Assembly (NCBI GenBank): GCA_963762605.1
Contig: CAVXLJ010000003.1
Coordinates: 62,001 to 126,000 of the forward strand
Length of the DNA: 64,000 nt
Source of the DNA: CAVSRC01 sp963762605
GTDB taxonomy: Bacteria; Pseudomonadota; Alphaproteobacteria; Rhizobiales; Kaistiaceae
Direction: 5' to 3'
Below, in pieces: positions 18,181-26,846 of this stretch (its first letter is position 1; each line of letters opens with the position of its first letter). Both the position numbers and the translations under genes were made by a program. The notes below the pieces were generated by a model. The model made no database searches, was not told the origin of the DNA, and worked only from the letters and a program-made list of their open reading frames with translations.

Positions 18181-19071
18181 ATGACATCAGCAGGCACCAG
18201 GGCATCCTGGTTCGTTTCCGAGATGGTCAAGATCACCTCGGACGCGTGGCTCAAGGGCTGGGATGAGCGCAACGGCGGCAATGTTTCGTTCCGCCTGCTC
18301 GAGCAGGACGTAACCCCCTATCTCGCCGAATGGCGGGAGAGCCGCATCATTCCACTGGACGAAGCGCTGCGGGAGCTGGCGGACGAATATTTCCTGGTGA
18401 CCGGCTCGGGAAAGTACTTCCGCAACGTCCAGCTCAACCCGGAAGCCAATCTCGGCGTCATCCAAGTCCTCGCCGACGGACGCGCCGTGACCGTCTGCTG
18501 GGGCCTCAGCGACGGCGCCGTTCCCACCTCCGAATTGTCGGCCCATCTGAAATCGCACATCGTGCGCCGGCGCACCGCCCCCGGAAAACGGGCGGCGATC
18601 GTGCATTGCCACGCCACCAACCTGATCGCGCTCTCCTATGTGCTGAAGTTCGACAGCGACAACCTCACGCGCGCCTTGTGGGAGGGCAGCACCGAATGCC
18701 TGGTCGTCTTTCCCGAAGGCGTCGGCACGATTCCGTGGATGGTGCCCGGCACTGCGGCGATCGGCGATGCGACCGCGGAGGCGATGAAGGCGCACGCGCT
18801 GGTGCTGTGGCAGTTCCACGGCATCTTCGGCACCGGCGAGACACCGGACGAAGCCTTCGGCCTGATCGATACGGCGGAGAAGTCCGCCGATATCCTGATG
18901 CGGGTCATCGCCATGGGCGGCGCCCGGCAGACGATGTCGACCGCAAACCTGCGCGACCTCGCCGCGCGCTTCAAGGTCACTCCCTTGCCGTCCGCACTGG
19001 CGCTGGACGGCTGGAAGCTGGCCGATTTTGCACCACCACCGGCGGCGCCCCGACTGCAGCGCAGTGCCTGA
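18181..19071 (+). CDS. rhaD: Rhamnulose-1-phosphate aldolase (class II aldolase)
   Basis: A 296-residue zinc aldolase closely matching E. coli RhaD. It carries 'DAWLKGWDERNGGNVSFR' near residue 20, 'VTGSGKYFRNVQLNPEANLG' near 78, the metal-binding 'HCHATN' near 143 and 'LWQFHGIFGTGETPDEAFGL' near 217. It splits L-rhamnulose-1-phosphate into dihydroxyacetone phosphate and L-lactaldehyde. It is the stand-alone enterobacterial type, not the fused aldolase/dehydrogenase common in rhizobia. The phased TGAT repeats upstream point to control by the DeoR protein at 20293. The isomerase gene next door is only a fossil and no kinase is present, so the pathway is incomplete in this window. Confidence 0.92.
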   Translation: MTSAGTRASWFVSEMVKITSDAWLKGWDERNGGNVSFRLLEQDVTPYLAEWRESRIIPLDEALRELADEYFLVTGSGKYFRNVQLNPEANLGVIQVLADGRAVTVCWGLSDGAVPTSELSAHLKSHIVRRRTAPGKRAAIVHCHATNLIALSYVLKFDSDNLTRALWEGSTECLVVFPEGVGTIPWMVPGTAAIGDATAEAMKAHALVLWQFHGIFGTGETPDEAFGLIDTAEKSADILMRVIAMGGARQTMSTANLRDLAARFKVTPLPSALALDGWKLADFAPPPAAPRLQRSA

Positions 19072-19078
19072 GCTGAAC

Positions 19079-19219
19079 ATAAGCGCGCACGATCTCCACC
19101 GCGCTCACGATCAGGCTCTCGATCGGATCGGTGACGTTGTGCGACTGATCGACCATGTAGGCCGGCTCGTAGAACTTGTGCTCGATGAAGACGCGCCAGC
19201 CGCTCTTGCCGGCCTCCGA
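19079..19219 (-). pseudogene. Internally deleted fossil of L-rhamnose isomerase (rhaI)
   Basis: The minus strand encodes 'GWRVFIEHKFYEPAY' followed directly by 'MVDQSHNVTDPIESLI' and 'VSAVEIVRAY'. Both pieces are typical of the rhizobial/pseudomonad type L-rhamnose isomerase, but they are normally separated by about a hundred or more residues. The fossil therefore keeps two blocks joined in frame by an internal deletion, with both outer ends lost. It lies 8 bases after rhaD on the opposite strand. Confidence 0.6.
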
Positions 19220-19357
19220 AAACTCCTTTGATCAGCTGAATGCCGGACTAAATCTCGCCGCAAAAGCTAAAAACTCCTGCAAAGCCTGAGGTTTTCTCCA
19301 CCACCATCCGAGCATATGATGCGCGGGCTGTTTATCCGCGACACGGGGGGGGTGGTG

Positions 19358-19768
19358 ATGCGCCGCGCAATATTGGGCCTTTTGGCCGTGCCAATTGTGT
19401 TTTCGTCGTTGGCTGTTCCGGCGCAGGCGTTTGAATGGTTCGAGTTCATGAAGTCGGTCGGTTGTCAGAAGTTGCCCATGCTAAGTTGTGAGCTGCTTGA
19501 CGCGACGAATGCACGCAACATCGCGCTGACCTATCGCGGGCTCCTGTCGCAGAGGTTCTGCGGCACCATTAACGTCGGCGAAGCCAAGCAACTGGTGGAG
19601 ATCGGCGCGGCATCGCCGGAATGCGAGGCAGTCATCGGCGACCTCTATAAGGACACCCAGAGGTTCATAAAGAACGGCGACCCGGGCGGCGTGAGCGTCG
19701 ACGTCAATCCCTCCGGCACAGTCGGTGACCTTACCGATATCAAGAAACAGGTGATCGACCTGAAATAG
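19358..19768 (+). CDS. Small secreted protein of unknown function, four cysteines
   Basis: 136 residues from an ATG at 19358, preceded by a GGGGGGGTGG tract; an ATG 42 bases upstream is less likely. A clear Sec signal (MRRAILGLLAVPIVFSSLA, cleavage at AQA) is followed by a mature domain of about 110 residues with four cysteines (SVGC, MLSC, QRFC, SPEC), enough for two disulfides. No family was recognised. GC content is lower than in neighbouring genes, and it sits inside the broken rhamnose locus, so it may be a later arrival. Confidence 0.6.
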   Translation: MRRAILGLLAVPIVFSSLAVPAQAFEWFEFMKSVGCQKLPMLSCELLDATNARNIALTYRGLLSQRFCGTINVGEAKQLVEIGAASPECEAVIGDLYKDTQRFIKNGDPGGVSVDVNPSGTVGDLTDIKKQVIDLK

Positions 19769-19839
19769 GCGCGGATCAGCCCAAGGCCCCCGATCGTTAT
19801 TGCAGCGGAGTTGATCGGCGATTCTCGCCCTCGGGGCTT

Positions 19840-19871
19840 TTCAGCCGGCAACCGTGTTCAGCCGGCAACCG
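19840..19871. repeat. Two-copy tandem repeat in a gene-free stretch
   Basis: TTCAGCCGGCAACCG occurs at 19840-19854 and 19857-19871 (period 17). It lies in the 19769-20292 gap. No gene was recognised in that gap apart from the operator repeats next to the deoR-type gene. Confidence 0.5.
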
Positions 19872-20233
19872 CGCGGAAATAGCTTCCGGTACTTTGGCTG
19901 AGTTTGGTAGTTATTGAAGGCGGCGCTCGTTCTCTCAGACGATGCCGCCGCCCGCACCGCTGACGGCGGGGCGTTCCCTGGCGACCGTCTGGTGATACAG
20001 CGCGTGCGAGTTCTTCGAGGCGGCAATGGCGATCACCGCATCGGAATTGTCGATTGGCACGATCATTCTGCTTGCTGGCATTGGGTGGGTGGGGCAGCAG
20101 CCCGATGCTGCCGCGACAGCAGCGCATCGTTTCGCATACCCGGCCCGGATGTCAATCAAATCCGGTCACATCCAAGCATATTGCGGTGCATACCTGAGCG
20201 AATGTGACTGTGTGCAGCGCTAGACTATCGAAA

Positions 20234-20248
20234 ATGATGGTTCATGAT
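20234..20248. promoter_or_regulatory. Probable autoregulatory DeoR-type operator
   Basis: ATGAT occurs at 20234-20238 and 20244-20248, 10 bp apart, starting 59 bases before the deoR-type start. It matches the spacing and core of the triple repeat before rhaD. Confidence 0.45.
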
Positions 20249-20292
20249 TGACACTGCGGGAAATCCTTGGTGATGTCCTTGACGGAGGAGCC

Positions 20293-21102
20293 ATGCACGA
20301 AATCGAGCGTCATCGCATCATTCTTGGCGCAGTCGCCGAGAAGCCGGTCGTCACGGTCTCCGAACTGGTCGATCTGACCGATGCTTCGGAGGCGACCATC
20401 CGCCGCGACATCGGCGCCCTGCATGTCGCCGGCCGGCTGCGCCGCGTGCGTGGCGGCGCCGAGGCACTCCACCCACCACAGGTGCTCGGTATCGCCGGGC
20501 GACCGTTCTCGGTGAACGAGGTGGTCAATGCCGAGGAGAAGCGCGCCATCGCCCGCGCCGCCGTCGAGCTTTGCGAGGACGGCGGCTCGATCATCATCAA
20601 CGGCGGCACGACGACCTTCCAGATGGTCCATCACCTCGCCCGCCGGCGGATGCAGATCCTGACCAACTCGTTCCCCATCGCCGAGCAGCTTCTGCGCAAT
20701 TCCAAAAACACGATCACCTTGCCCGGCGGCGCCATCTACCGCGAGCAGAACATCATCCTCAGCCCTTTTGACAACGACGTGACGCGCAACTTCTTTGCGC
20801 ACCGCATGTTCACCAGTGCGCGCGGCGTCAGCCCGATCGGTGTGATGGAAAGCGATCCGCTTCTCATCCAGGCCGAACAGAAACTCATCAACCAGGCCGA
20901 AGAGCTGGTTCTGCTGGTCGATTCGTCCAAGTTCCAGACCCGTTCGAGCCTGATCCTGTGCCCGCTCGAGCGCGTCCACACGGTCATCACCGATGACGGC
21001 ATTTCCACCCGGGACGCCAAATTCGTCGAACAGGCCGGAATACGCCTCATCGTCGCCGCGCGGCGGGCCGGCGAAGACAGGGCGTCATCGTCGGCGGCAT
21101 GA
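20293..21102 (+). CDS. DeoR/GlpR family regulator, probable rhamnose-locus repressor
   Basis: A 269-residue regulator. The N-terminal DeoR winged helix-turn-helix (VSELVDLTDASEATIRRDI, about residues 20-38) is followed by the sugar-phosphate sensor domain with 'INGGTTTFQMVHHLA' near 103 and 'LPGGAIYREQNI' near 140. The start at 20293 is chosen because GACGGAGGAG lies just upstream; an in-frame start 45 bases earlier has no such site. Rhizobial rhamnose operons are controlled by a DeoR protein called RhaR, and the location beside rhaD and a rhaI fossil fits that. The name is left as an inference. Its stop overlaps an ATG (21099) that begins a degraded frame. Confidence 0.85.
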   Translation: MHEIERHRIILGAVAEKPVVTVSELVDLTDASEATIRRDIGALHVAGRLRRVRGGAEALHPPQVLGIAGRPFSVNEVVNAEEKRAIARAAVELCEDGGSIIINGGTTTFQMVHHLARRRMQILTNSFPIAEQLLRNSKNTITLPGGAIYREQNIILSPFDNDVTRNFFAHRMFTSARGVSPIGVMESDPLLIQAEQKLINQAEELVLLVDSSKFQTRSSLILCPLERVHTVITDDGISTRDAKFVEQAGIRLIVAARRAGEDRASSSAA

Positions 21103-21258
21103 AGACGCGCCGATCCATCTCAGTGAGTGCGGACGGCGCCACGCTGCTCGCCTTGGGCCCGGACGCGAATGCTGAAGCCGAAGGACGAGGCCGCGGTTGA
21201 TGCGCTCACCATCGACCTTGCCCGTTACGCCGAAGCCTGGCGCAGGGCGGCGGCGTGA
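21099..21258 (+). pseudogene. Remnant of the gene that followed the DeoR regulator
   Basis: An ATG overlapping the regulator stop (ATGA) opens a short frame of about 33 codons (MKTRRSISVSADGATLLALG). From 21169 a different frame encodes 'KPKDEAAVDALTIDLARYAE' and a tail ending in TGA at 21256-21258. Together they look like the first and last pieces of one coding gene brought together by a deletion that broke the frame. The original enzyme was not identified; a rhamnose-pathway gene is likely from position only. Confidence 0.3.
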
Positions 21259-21267
21259 CGCAGAGCG

Positions 21268-23088
21268 TCAGCTTCCCTCGATCTCCTCGCGGCGAAGCTC
21301 GGCGCTGAGCCAGGCCTCTTCCGCTTCCGCCATCTGCGCCCGCACCGTCTCCAGCGCGGCGCTTGAATCGGCAAACGCCTTTGCATTGCGGCGATAGAGA
21401 TCCGCGTCGGCCAGCACCCCCTCCAGGCGGCGGATCTCGGCATGGAGCATCGCGATTCGTTCCGGCAGCGTCTTCAATGCGTGCTGGTCGGCATAACTGA
21501 GCTTCCGTCGCGATTGCTGGCGCGGTTCACTCGGCTGCCTGGCGGGCCGTTCCGGCGCAGGCACGGGCACCACAGCAACCCGCTTGCCAATGCCGCGGCC
21601 GCGCTGCGCCACCATGTCGGAATAGCCGCCGGCATACTCGATCCAGGTGCCGTCGCCGTCGGAGGCGACGACCGAGGTCACCACGCGGTCGAGGAAGTCG
21701 CGGTCGTGACTGACCAGGAGCAGCGTGCCGGAATAGCCGGCGAGCATCTCTTGCAGGAGGTCGAGGGTCTCGAGATCGAGATCGTTGGTCGGCTCGTCGA
21801 GGACGAGCAGATTGGCGGGCCTTGCCAGCGCGCGGGCCAGCATCAGCCGGCCACGCTCACCGCCGGACAGCACCTTGAGCGGCGTGCGCGCCTGTTCGGC
21901 ACGGAACAGGAAGTCCTTCATGTAGCCGACCACATGTCGCGCTTGGCCGTTGATCAGCACGGTATCGCCGCGTCCTTCGGTGAGCACCGAAGCGACGGTC
22001 GCTTCCGGATCGAGGCTCTCGCGGGTCTGGTCGAGGGTGGCGACGGCGAGATTGGCACCCAGCCGCACGGTGCCGGCATCCGGGGCGAGCGCGCCCGTCA
22101 GCAGGTTGACGAGCGTCGTCTTGCCGGCGCCATTCGGACCGACGATGCCGAGCCGGTCGCCGCGCTCGATGCGGATCGAAACGTCGCGCACGATTGCCCG
22201 GCCGTTGAAGCTCTTGGCGATCCGTACGGCCTCGACCACCAGCTTGCCGGATTGGCCGGCGTCCTGGGCAGTGAGCGTCACCGCGCCCTCAGGCGCGTTG
22301 CGTCGCCGCTCGATACGTTCGCGTCTGAGGTCGTGCAGCGCTCCGAGCCGCCTCTGGTTGCGCGTGCGCCGCGCACTGACGCCGTAACGCAGCCAGTCCT
22401 CCTCGCGCACGATCTTGCGGTCGAGCTTATGGCGCTCGCGCTCCTCCTCTTCCAGGATTTCGTCGCGCCACGTCTCGAAATCGGCGAAGCCGCGCTCGTG
22501 CCGGCGTGTGATGCCGCGGTCGAGCCAGACGGTGGCGCGGCCGAGATCGGTGAGGAAGCGGCGATCGTGGCTGATTATCACGATCGCCGAACGCGCCGCG
22601 GCGAACGTTTCTTCCAGCGCCTCGATGGCGACGACATCGAGGTGGTTGGTCGGTTCGTCGAGGAGAAGGATGTCGGGGTCGGGCGCCAGCACCCGGGCGA
22701 GTGCCGCGCGGCGGCTTTCGCCGCCGGACAGACGCCGCGGGTCCTCCGCGCCAGTAAGGTCGAGCTGCTCCAGCAGCAACCGCACCCGGTGACGATCGTC
22801 GCCGGGGCCGAGCCCGGCGGCGACGAAGGCATCCGTGCTTTCGAAGCCCGAAAAATCCGGCTCCTGCGCCAGGTAGCGCACCGTCGTGCCGGGCTGCAGG
22901 AAGCGGGTGCCGGAATCCGGCTCGACCAGGCCCGCCGCGATCTTCAGCAGCGTCGATTTGCCGGTGCCGTTGCGCCCGACCAGGCACAGCCGCTCGCCGG
23001 CGCCGACCGAAAGGTCCGCGCCGGTCAACAGCGGCGTGCCGCCGAAGGTCAGGTGGATATCCTGGAGAAGGAGGAGAGGTGTTGCCAT
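21268..23088 (-). CDS. uup: ABC-F family ATPase (Uup-like)
   Basis: A 606-residue cytosolic protein with two ABC ATPase domains and no membrane segments. The first Walker A is GRNGTGKST near 38 and the second is GPNGAGKTT near 320. Signatures are LSGGE in both halves, joined by a charged linker, and there is a C-terminal coiled-coil extension from about 530 (ALKTLPERIAMLHAEIRRLE). ABC-F proteins act on ribosomes or DNA; Uup influences transposon excision and ribosome function. The start is the ATG at 23088, with GGAGGAGAGG upstream on the minus strand. It stands alone. Confidence 0.88.
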   Translation of the reverse strand: MATPLLLLQDIHLTFGGTPLLTGADLSVGAGERLCLVGRNGTGKSTLLKIAAGLVEPDSGTRFLQPGTTVRYLAQEPDFSGFESTDAFVAAGLGPGDDRHRVRLLLEQLDLTGAEDPRRLSGGESRRAALARVLAPDPDILLLDEPTNHLDVVAIEALEETFAAARSAIVIISHDRRFLTDLGRATVWLDRGITRRHERGFADFETWRDEILEEEERERHKLDRKIVREEDWLRYGVSARRTRNQRRLGALHDLRRERIERRRNAPEGAVTLTAQDAGQSGKLVVEAVRIAKSFNGRAIVRDVSIRIERGDRLGIVGPNGAGKTTLVNLLTGALAPDAGTVRLGANLAVATLDQTRESLDPEATVASVLTEGRGDTVLINGQARHVVGYMKDFLFRAEQARTPLKVLSGGERGRLMLARALARPANLLVLDEPTNDLDLETLDLLQEMLAGYSGTLLLVSHDRDFLDRVVTSVVASDGDGTWIEYAGGYSDMVAQRGRGIGKRVAVVPVPAPERPARQPSEPRQQSRRKLSYADQHALKTLPERIAMLHAEIRRLEGVLADADLYRRNAKAFADSSAALETVRAQMAEAEEAWLSAELRREEIEGS

Positions 23089-23317
23089 GGATCGAAGGCA
23101 GCCTGTGTAGCGGAGCACCAAGCCGCTGAACAGCCCGTGCCGGCAGCGGACCGGGCCACGATCCCCGCCCAATCGAGAAAACCCGGGCGTGCCGAAGCGC
23201 GACGAGACACGCCGTTGACCTGTTGTCTGCGTCGTAGCGTCTTCAAACCCCCACCCAGTCTGAACTTGAGCGGGGCGGTGAGCGAGACAAGACGACGGGC
23301 GACGACCTTTCTGCCGC

Positions 23318-23470
23318 CTGGAGATGGCCGACGGCTTCGGCCTCACCGGCATTGCAGCCAATCAATCCATCGCCACCGGGGCGCTCATCGACGTCGACCG
23401 GCTGCTGCAGAAAAACGGCATCGATTTGACCCGGCCGTCCCAGGCCGGGTCCCGCCGTCCGACGCGTTAA
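23318..23470 (+). pseudogene. C-terminal fossil of an unidentified enzyme
   Basis: In the otherwise gene-free stretch 23089-23466, the plus frame ending at TAA 23468-23470 encodes a protein-like tail, 'LEMADGFGLTGIAANQSIAT' followed by 'GALIDVDRLLQKNGIDL'. Its stop overlaps the stop of the aldehyde dehydrogenase gene on the other strand. No start or upstream body is present. The regular hydrophobic pattern suggests the end of a real enzyme, but the family was not recognised. Confidence 0.3.
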
Positions 23471-24915
23471 GGCGTGCGGATCAGCTTCTGGCGGATATAT
23501 TTCGGCTCCAGATAGTCCTTGATGCCGAGCGCTCCGCCCTCGCGGCCGAAGCCGCTTTCCTTGATGCCGCCGAAGGGCGCTTCGGCGGTCGCCAGCAGCA
23601 CCTCGTTGACGCCGACCATGCCGCTTTCGAGCTGCTCGGCGGTGCGCTGCCCCCGCTCCGCATCGTTGGTGAAGACATAGGCCGCCAGCCCGAAGGGCAG
23701 CGCATTGGCCCGCCGGATCACCTCCTCCTCGTCGGCGAAGGTGGTGATCGGCGCGATCGGCGCGAACGGTTCCTCGTTCATGATGCGCGCCGCGTCACTG
23801 ACGTCGGCGAGCACCGTCGGCTCGAGGAAATGGCCCTTGTTGAGATGCGCCGGGCGGCCGCCGCCGGCAAGCAGCCGTGCGCCGCGCTTGACCGCGTCCT
23901 CGACCAGCCCGATGGCGCCCTCGACCGCCCGGCCGCGGATCATGGGCCCCATCGTGACGCCGTCCCTGAGACCGTCGCCGACGACGATCGCCTTGGCCAC
24001 CTCGGCAAAACTGCGCTCGAACGGCTCCTTGAGGCTGTCATGGACATAGAAGCGCGACGGCGAGATGCACACCTGGCCGGTATTGCGGAACTTGGCGCCA
24101 GCCAGCGCGCGTGCGGCGGCCTCAGGGTCGGCATCGCGGTGAACGATCGCTGGCGCATGGCCGCCGAGCTCCATGGTCACGCGTTTCACCCCGGCGGCGG
24201 CCTGCACCAGCACCTGCTTGCCGACCGGCACCGAGCCGGTGAGCGACACCTTGCGGATGACCGGCGAGGCGATGAGATAATCGGCAAGCTTCGCTGACGG
24301 GCCGGTGATGACGGTGATCGCGCCGGGCGGGGCGCCGGCATCGACCAGCGCCTGGGCAATGGCAAAGAGCGGTCCGGGCGCCTCCGACGCCGGGCGCGCC
24401 ACGATGGAGCAGCCGGCGGCGAGCGCCGCGGCGATCTTGCGCGCGGGAAGAAGCGCCGGAAAATTCCATGCCGACAGCGACAGGCAGACGCCGACCGGCT
24501 GATAGATGACCGACATGCGCTGCTCGGGCGTACGGCCCGGAATGGTCTGGCCGTAGACCCGCTTGGCCTCTTCCGCATACCACTCGAACTGGTCCGCGGT
24601 GGCCTGGGTCTCGCCGCGTGCTTCGGCGAGCGGTTTACCGGTCTCCGCGCTCATGGTGCGGGCGATCGCCTCGACCCGCTCGCGGATCAGGTCGGCGGCG
24701 CGGCGCAGGATCTTTGCCCGCTCCCAGGCCGGTATCTCGCGCCAGGTCGCAAGGCCCTTGGCGGCACTGGCCAGCACCAGATCGGCATCGGCGGTGCTGC
24801 CCGAAGCGATCTCGCCGAGCACATCCTCGCTGACCGGCGAGTAGACCGGCATGGTCTCGCCGGAAATCGCGGCCTGCCATGTATTGTCGATCAGGATGCT
24901 GCGCGCACCGTTCAT
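23467..24915 (-). CDS. NAD(P)-dependent aldehyde dehydrogenase (succinate-semialdehyde dehydrogenase-like)
   Basis: A 482-residue aldehyde dehydrogenase. Catalytic glutamate is in 'TMELGGHAPAIV' near 255 and the catalytic cysteine in 'NTGQVCISPSRF' near 290, with the closing 'PFGGIKESGFGREGG'. The pattern is nearest to succinate/glutarate-semialdehyde dehydrogenases, although the natural aldehyde is probably set by the operon. It follows the TPP enzyme gene by 20 bases in the IclR-led operon. It is expected to oxidise an aldehyde produced by the upstream steps (inference). Confidence 0.88.
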   Translation of the reverse strand: MNGARSILIDNTWQAAISGETMPVYSPVSEDVLGEIASGSTADADLVLASAAKGLATWREIPAWERAKILRRAADLIRERVEAIARTMSAETGKPLAEARGETQATADQFEWYAEEAKRVYGQTIPGRTPEQRMSVIYQPVGVCLSLSAWNFPALLPARKIAAALAAGCSIVARPASEAPGPLFAIAQALVDAGAPPGAITVITGPSAKLADYLIASPVIRKVSLTGSVPVGKQVLVQAAAGVKRVTMELGGHAPAIVHRDADPEAAARALAGAKFRNTGQVCISPSRFYVHDSLKEPFERSFAEVAKAIVVGDGLRDGVTMGPMIRGRAVEGAIGLVEDAVKRGARLLAGGGRPAHLNKGHFLEPTVLADVSDAARIMNEEPFAPIAPITTFADEEEVIRRANALPFGLAAYVFTNDAERGQRTAEQLESGMVGVNEVLLATAEAPFGGIKESGFGREGGALGIKDYLEPKYIRQKLIRTP

Positions 24916-24935
24916 GTCACTTCAACTCCATGATT

Positions 24936-26846
24936 TCAGATAACGGCACTGGCATAGCGCGCCTCGACGTCGCTCACCCAGTTGCCGACGTTCCACGCGC
25001 CGTAGACGCCGAGCCCGCCGACCGGATCGTTTCCGCCATAGACCGGAACGTGGATGACGGCGAGGCCGTCATGGGCGTGGGCTTCGGCCAGCGCCGCGCG
25101 GAACTCGCGCGGCGTATCGCCGGAGGCAAGCGCCAGCACCCCCGGAAAGGCGCTGGCCATGCGTTGATAGTCCACCGCCACGCTGTCGCTGGTGCGGTAT
25201 TCGGCGCCGTATTGCGCCTGCTGCAGGCCGGAGATCGCCGCCATGCGGCGATTGTCGAAGATGATCAGCGTGGCGCGTAAGCCATGCTCGACCGCGTCGA
25301 GCAGGATCTGCGGGTTCATCATGAAGGATCCATCGCCGGAAAAGGCGATCGGATAGACGGGTTTGTCGGCAAGCGCCGCCGCCATCAGCGCGTTGGCGGC
25401 ATAACCCATGTAGGAAGCGCCGGTCTCGGTGAAGGTGGCGAAGGGCTGGTCGTCGGTGGCGATCTGGAAGCCATTCGCCTGCACGTCGCCGGCATCGAAG
25501 AGCTTGGTCGCACCGATCTCATCGGCGAAATCGATCGCAGCGCGGACCGCCTGCGGCTGGGTCATCACCCGCCGCTGCCAGGTCTGGTCGATCGGCGGCT
25601 CGGCTTCGAGGCGCGATTTCAGGAAGCGCGCCCATTCCTGCTTGCGTTCCCCGCATTCGGCAAGCCACGCCAACCGGCCTGCGTCGTCCCTGCCCGTCCA
25701 GCCTTCCAGCGCCGTCAGCAGGCGATCGAGACTTGCGCCGATATCGCCGGCCAGCGTCAGTGTGTTGGCGTAATGGGTGACGTCGTCGATGTCGCCGTTG
25801 AGGTTGATGACCTCGCTCGCCTGCGGATAGCCGATGCCCGAGCAGTCGGATTGGCACACCGCGCGCGTGCCGATGGCGATCAGCAGCGTCGCCTCGCTCA
25901 TCGCATAGTTGCCGCTGATCGAGCCCTTCGACCCGCCGACATGCATGTTGAGCGGATGGGCGTCCGGCAGCACGCCGAGCGAGCCCGGCGACAGCACGGC
26001 CACGCCGTTGATCCGTTCGGCGAACGCACGGATTTGCTCCGCGAACTTGCGCCCACCGCCACCGACCTTGATGACGACGCGCTCATGCGCGCCGATGCGT
26101 GCGGCAGCTTCTGCGAAAACAGCGGGCTCCGCCGCCACCACCGGCGGAATGTCCACCGCCTGCGGCATGGCGGCGAGATTGATCGTCACCATCGCGGGCT
26201 GGGTGTTGATCGGCATAAGCAGGTAGAAGGGGCCGGCCTTGTAGGGGTGACGCACCGTCGCGGCGCCGCGGCGCAGCGCCTCGCGCAGGGATTCGGGCGT
26301 ATGCAGCACGTGGCTGCGACCCATCACTGCCGTCAGCCGGCCGAAATTGCCCTGTTCGGGCTTCGGCACCTGTTGCATGTTGTAGCCTTCGCCGTGCGTC
26401 GTCTCGTCCCCATAGATATGATAGACGCCGACGCCGTTTGAAGCCGCCGCCAGCGACCCGGCGAAAGCCTGCAGCGCCCCCGGCCCGATGGAGGTGACCA
26501 CGGCGGACACCTCGCCATATTGCCAGGAGAGTTGCGTGGCGGCGTGTGCCATGGCGATCTCGTTGCGGAACTGCCAGCAGCGGGTGACGCCTGCCGCCTC
26601 GTAGACACGCAGCACCTCGGCGAGCGCCGTGTTGCCGTGGCCGAAGATCGCCACATACTTGCGCACGCCCTGCCTGAGCAGACCGAGGACGATCGCCTCG
26701 ACCAGGGGCACCGTGACGATGGCCGGCAGGCTACCGTCAGCCAGCGCCGCGGCGATACTGCCGGCTGCGGCGATTGCGGCAGCGCGTGCCTCGGGAGTGT
26801 CGGCAATGGGATCGGCAGCAGCCGGCTCTGTGCGATTGGAATTCAT
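24936..26846 (-). CDS. Thiamine-diphosphate-dependent enzyme, IolD/acetolactate-synthase-like
   Basis: A 636-residue ThDP enzyme with the three-domain layout of acetolactate synthase and of the inositol enzyme IolD (trihydroxycyclohexanedione hydrolase). The N-terminal pyrimidine domain contains 'CWQFRNEIAMAHAA' near 95 with the catalytic glutamate. The C-terminal pyrophosphate domain has the GDGS...FDN cofactor motif (PIAFSGDGSFMMNPQ, ending LIIFDNRRMA). The start at 26846 overlaps the end of the small Gfo/Idh remnant by four bases. With the aldehyde dehydrogenase it could cleave or decarboxylate a cyclic or keto-sugar intermediate. An inositol-like substrate is possible but not shown. Confidence 0.8.
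   Translation of the reverse strand: MNSNRTEPAAADPIADTPEARAAAIAAAGSIAAALADGSLPAIVTVPLVEAIVLGLLRQGVRKYVAIFGHGNTALAEVLRVYEAAGVTRCWQFRNEIAMAHAATQLSWQYGEVSAVVTSIGPGALQAFAGSLAAASNGVGVYHIYGDETTHGEGYNMQQVPKPEQGNFGRLTAVMGRSHVLHTPESLREALRRGAATVRHPYKAGPFYLLMPINTQPAMVTINLAAMPQAVDIPPVVAAEPAVFAEAAARIGAHERVVIKVGGGGRKFAEQIRAFAERINGVAVLSPGSLGVLPDAHPLNMHVGGSKGSISGNYAMSEATLLIAIGTRAVCQSDCSGIGYPQASEVINLNGDIDDVTHYANTLTLAGDIGASLDRLLTALEGWTGRDDAGRLAWLAECGERKQEWARFLKSRLEAEPPIDQTWQRRVMTQPQAVRAAIDFADEIGATKLFDAGDVQANGFQIATDDQPFATFTETGASYMGYAANALMAAALADKPVYPIAFSGDGSFMMNPQILLDAVEHGLRATLIIFDNRRMAAISGLQQAQYGAEYRTSDSVAVDYQRMASAFPGVLALASGDTPREFRAALAEAHAHDGLAVIHVPVYGGNDPVGGLGVYGAWNVGNWVSDVEARYASAVI

Noticed and set aside
19769..20233. 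Short open frames on both strands in the gap before the DeoR gene
   Set aside because: None has a convincing ribosome-binding site, family resemblance or consistent codon use; the gap is treated as non-coding.
21442..24297. A 951-codon plus-strand open frame across uup and the aldehyde dehydrogenase
   Set aside because: It is antisense to two well-supported genes, crosses their intergenic gap and has no domain similarity; a high-GC artefact.
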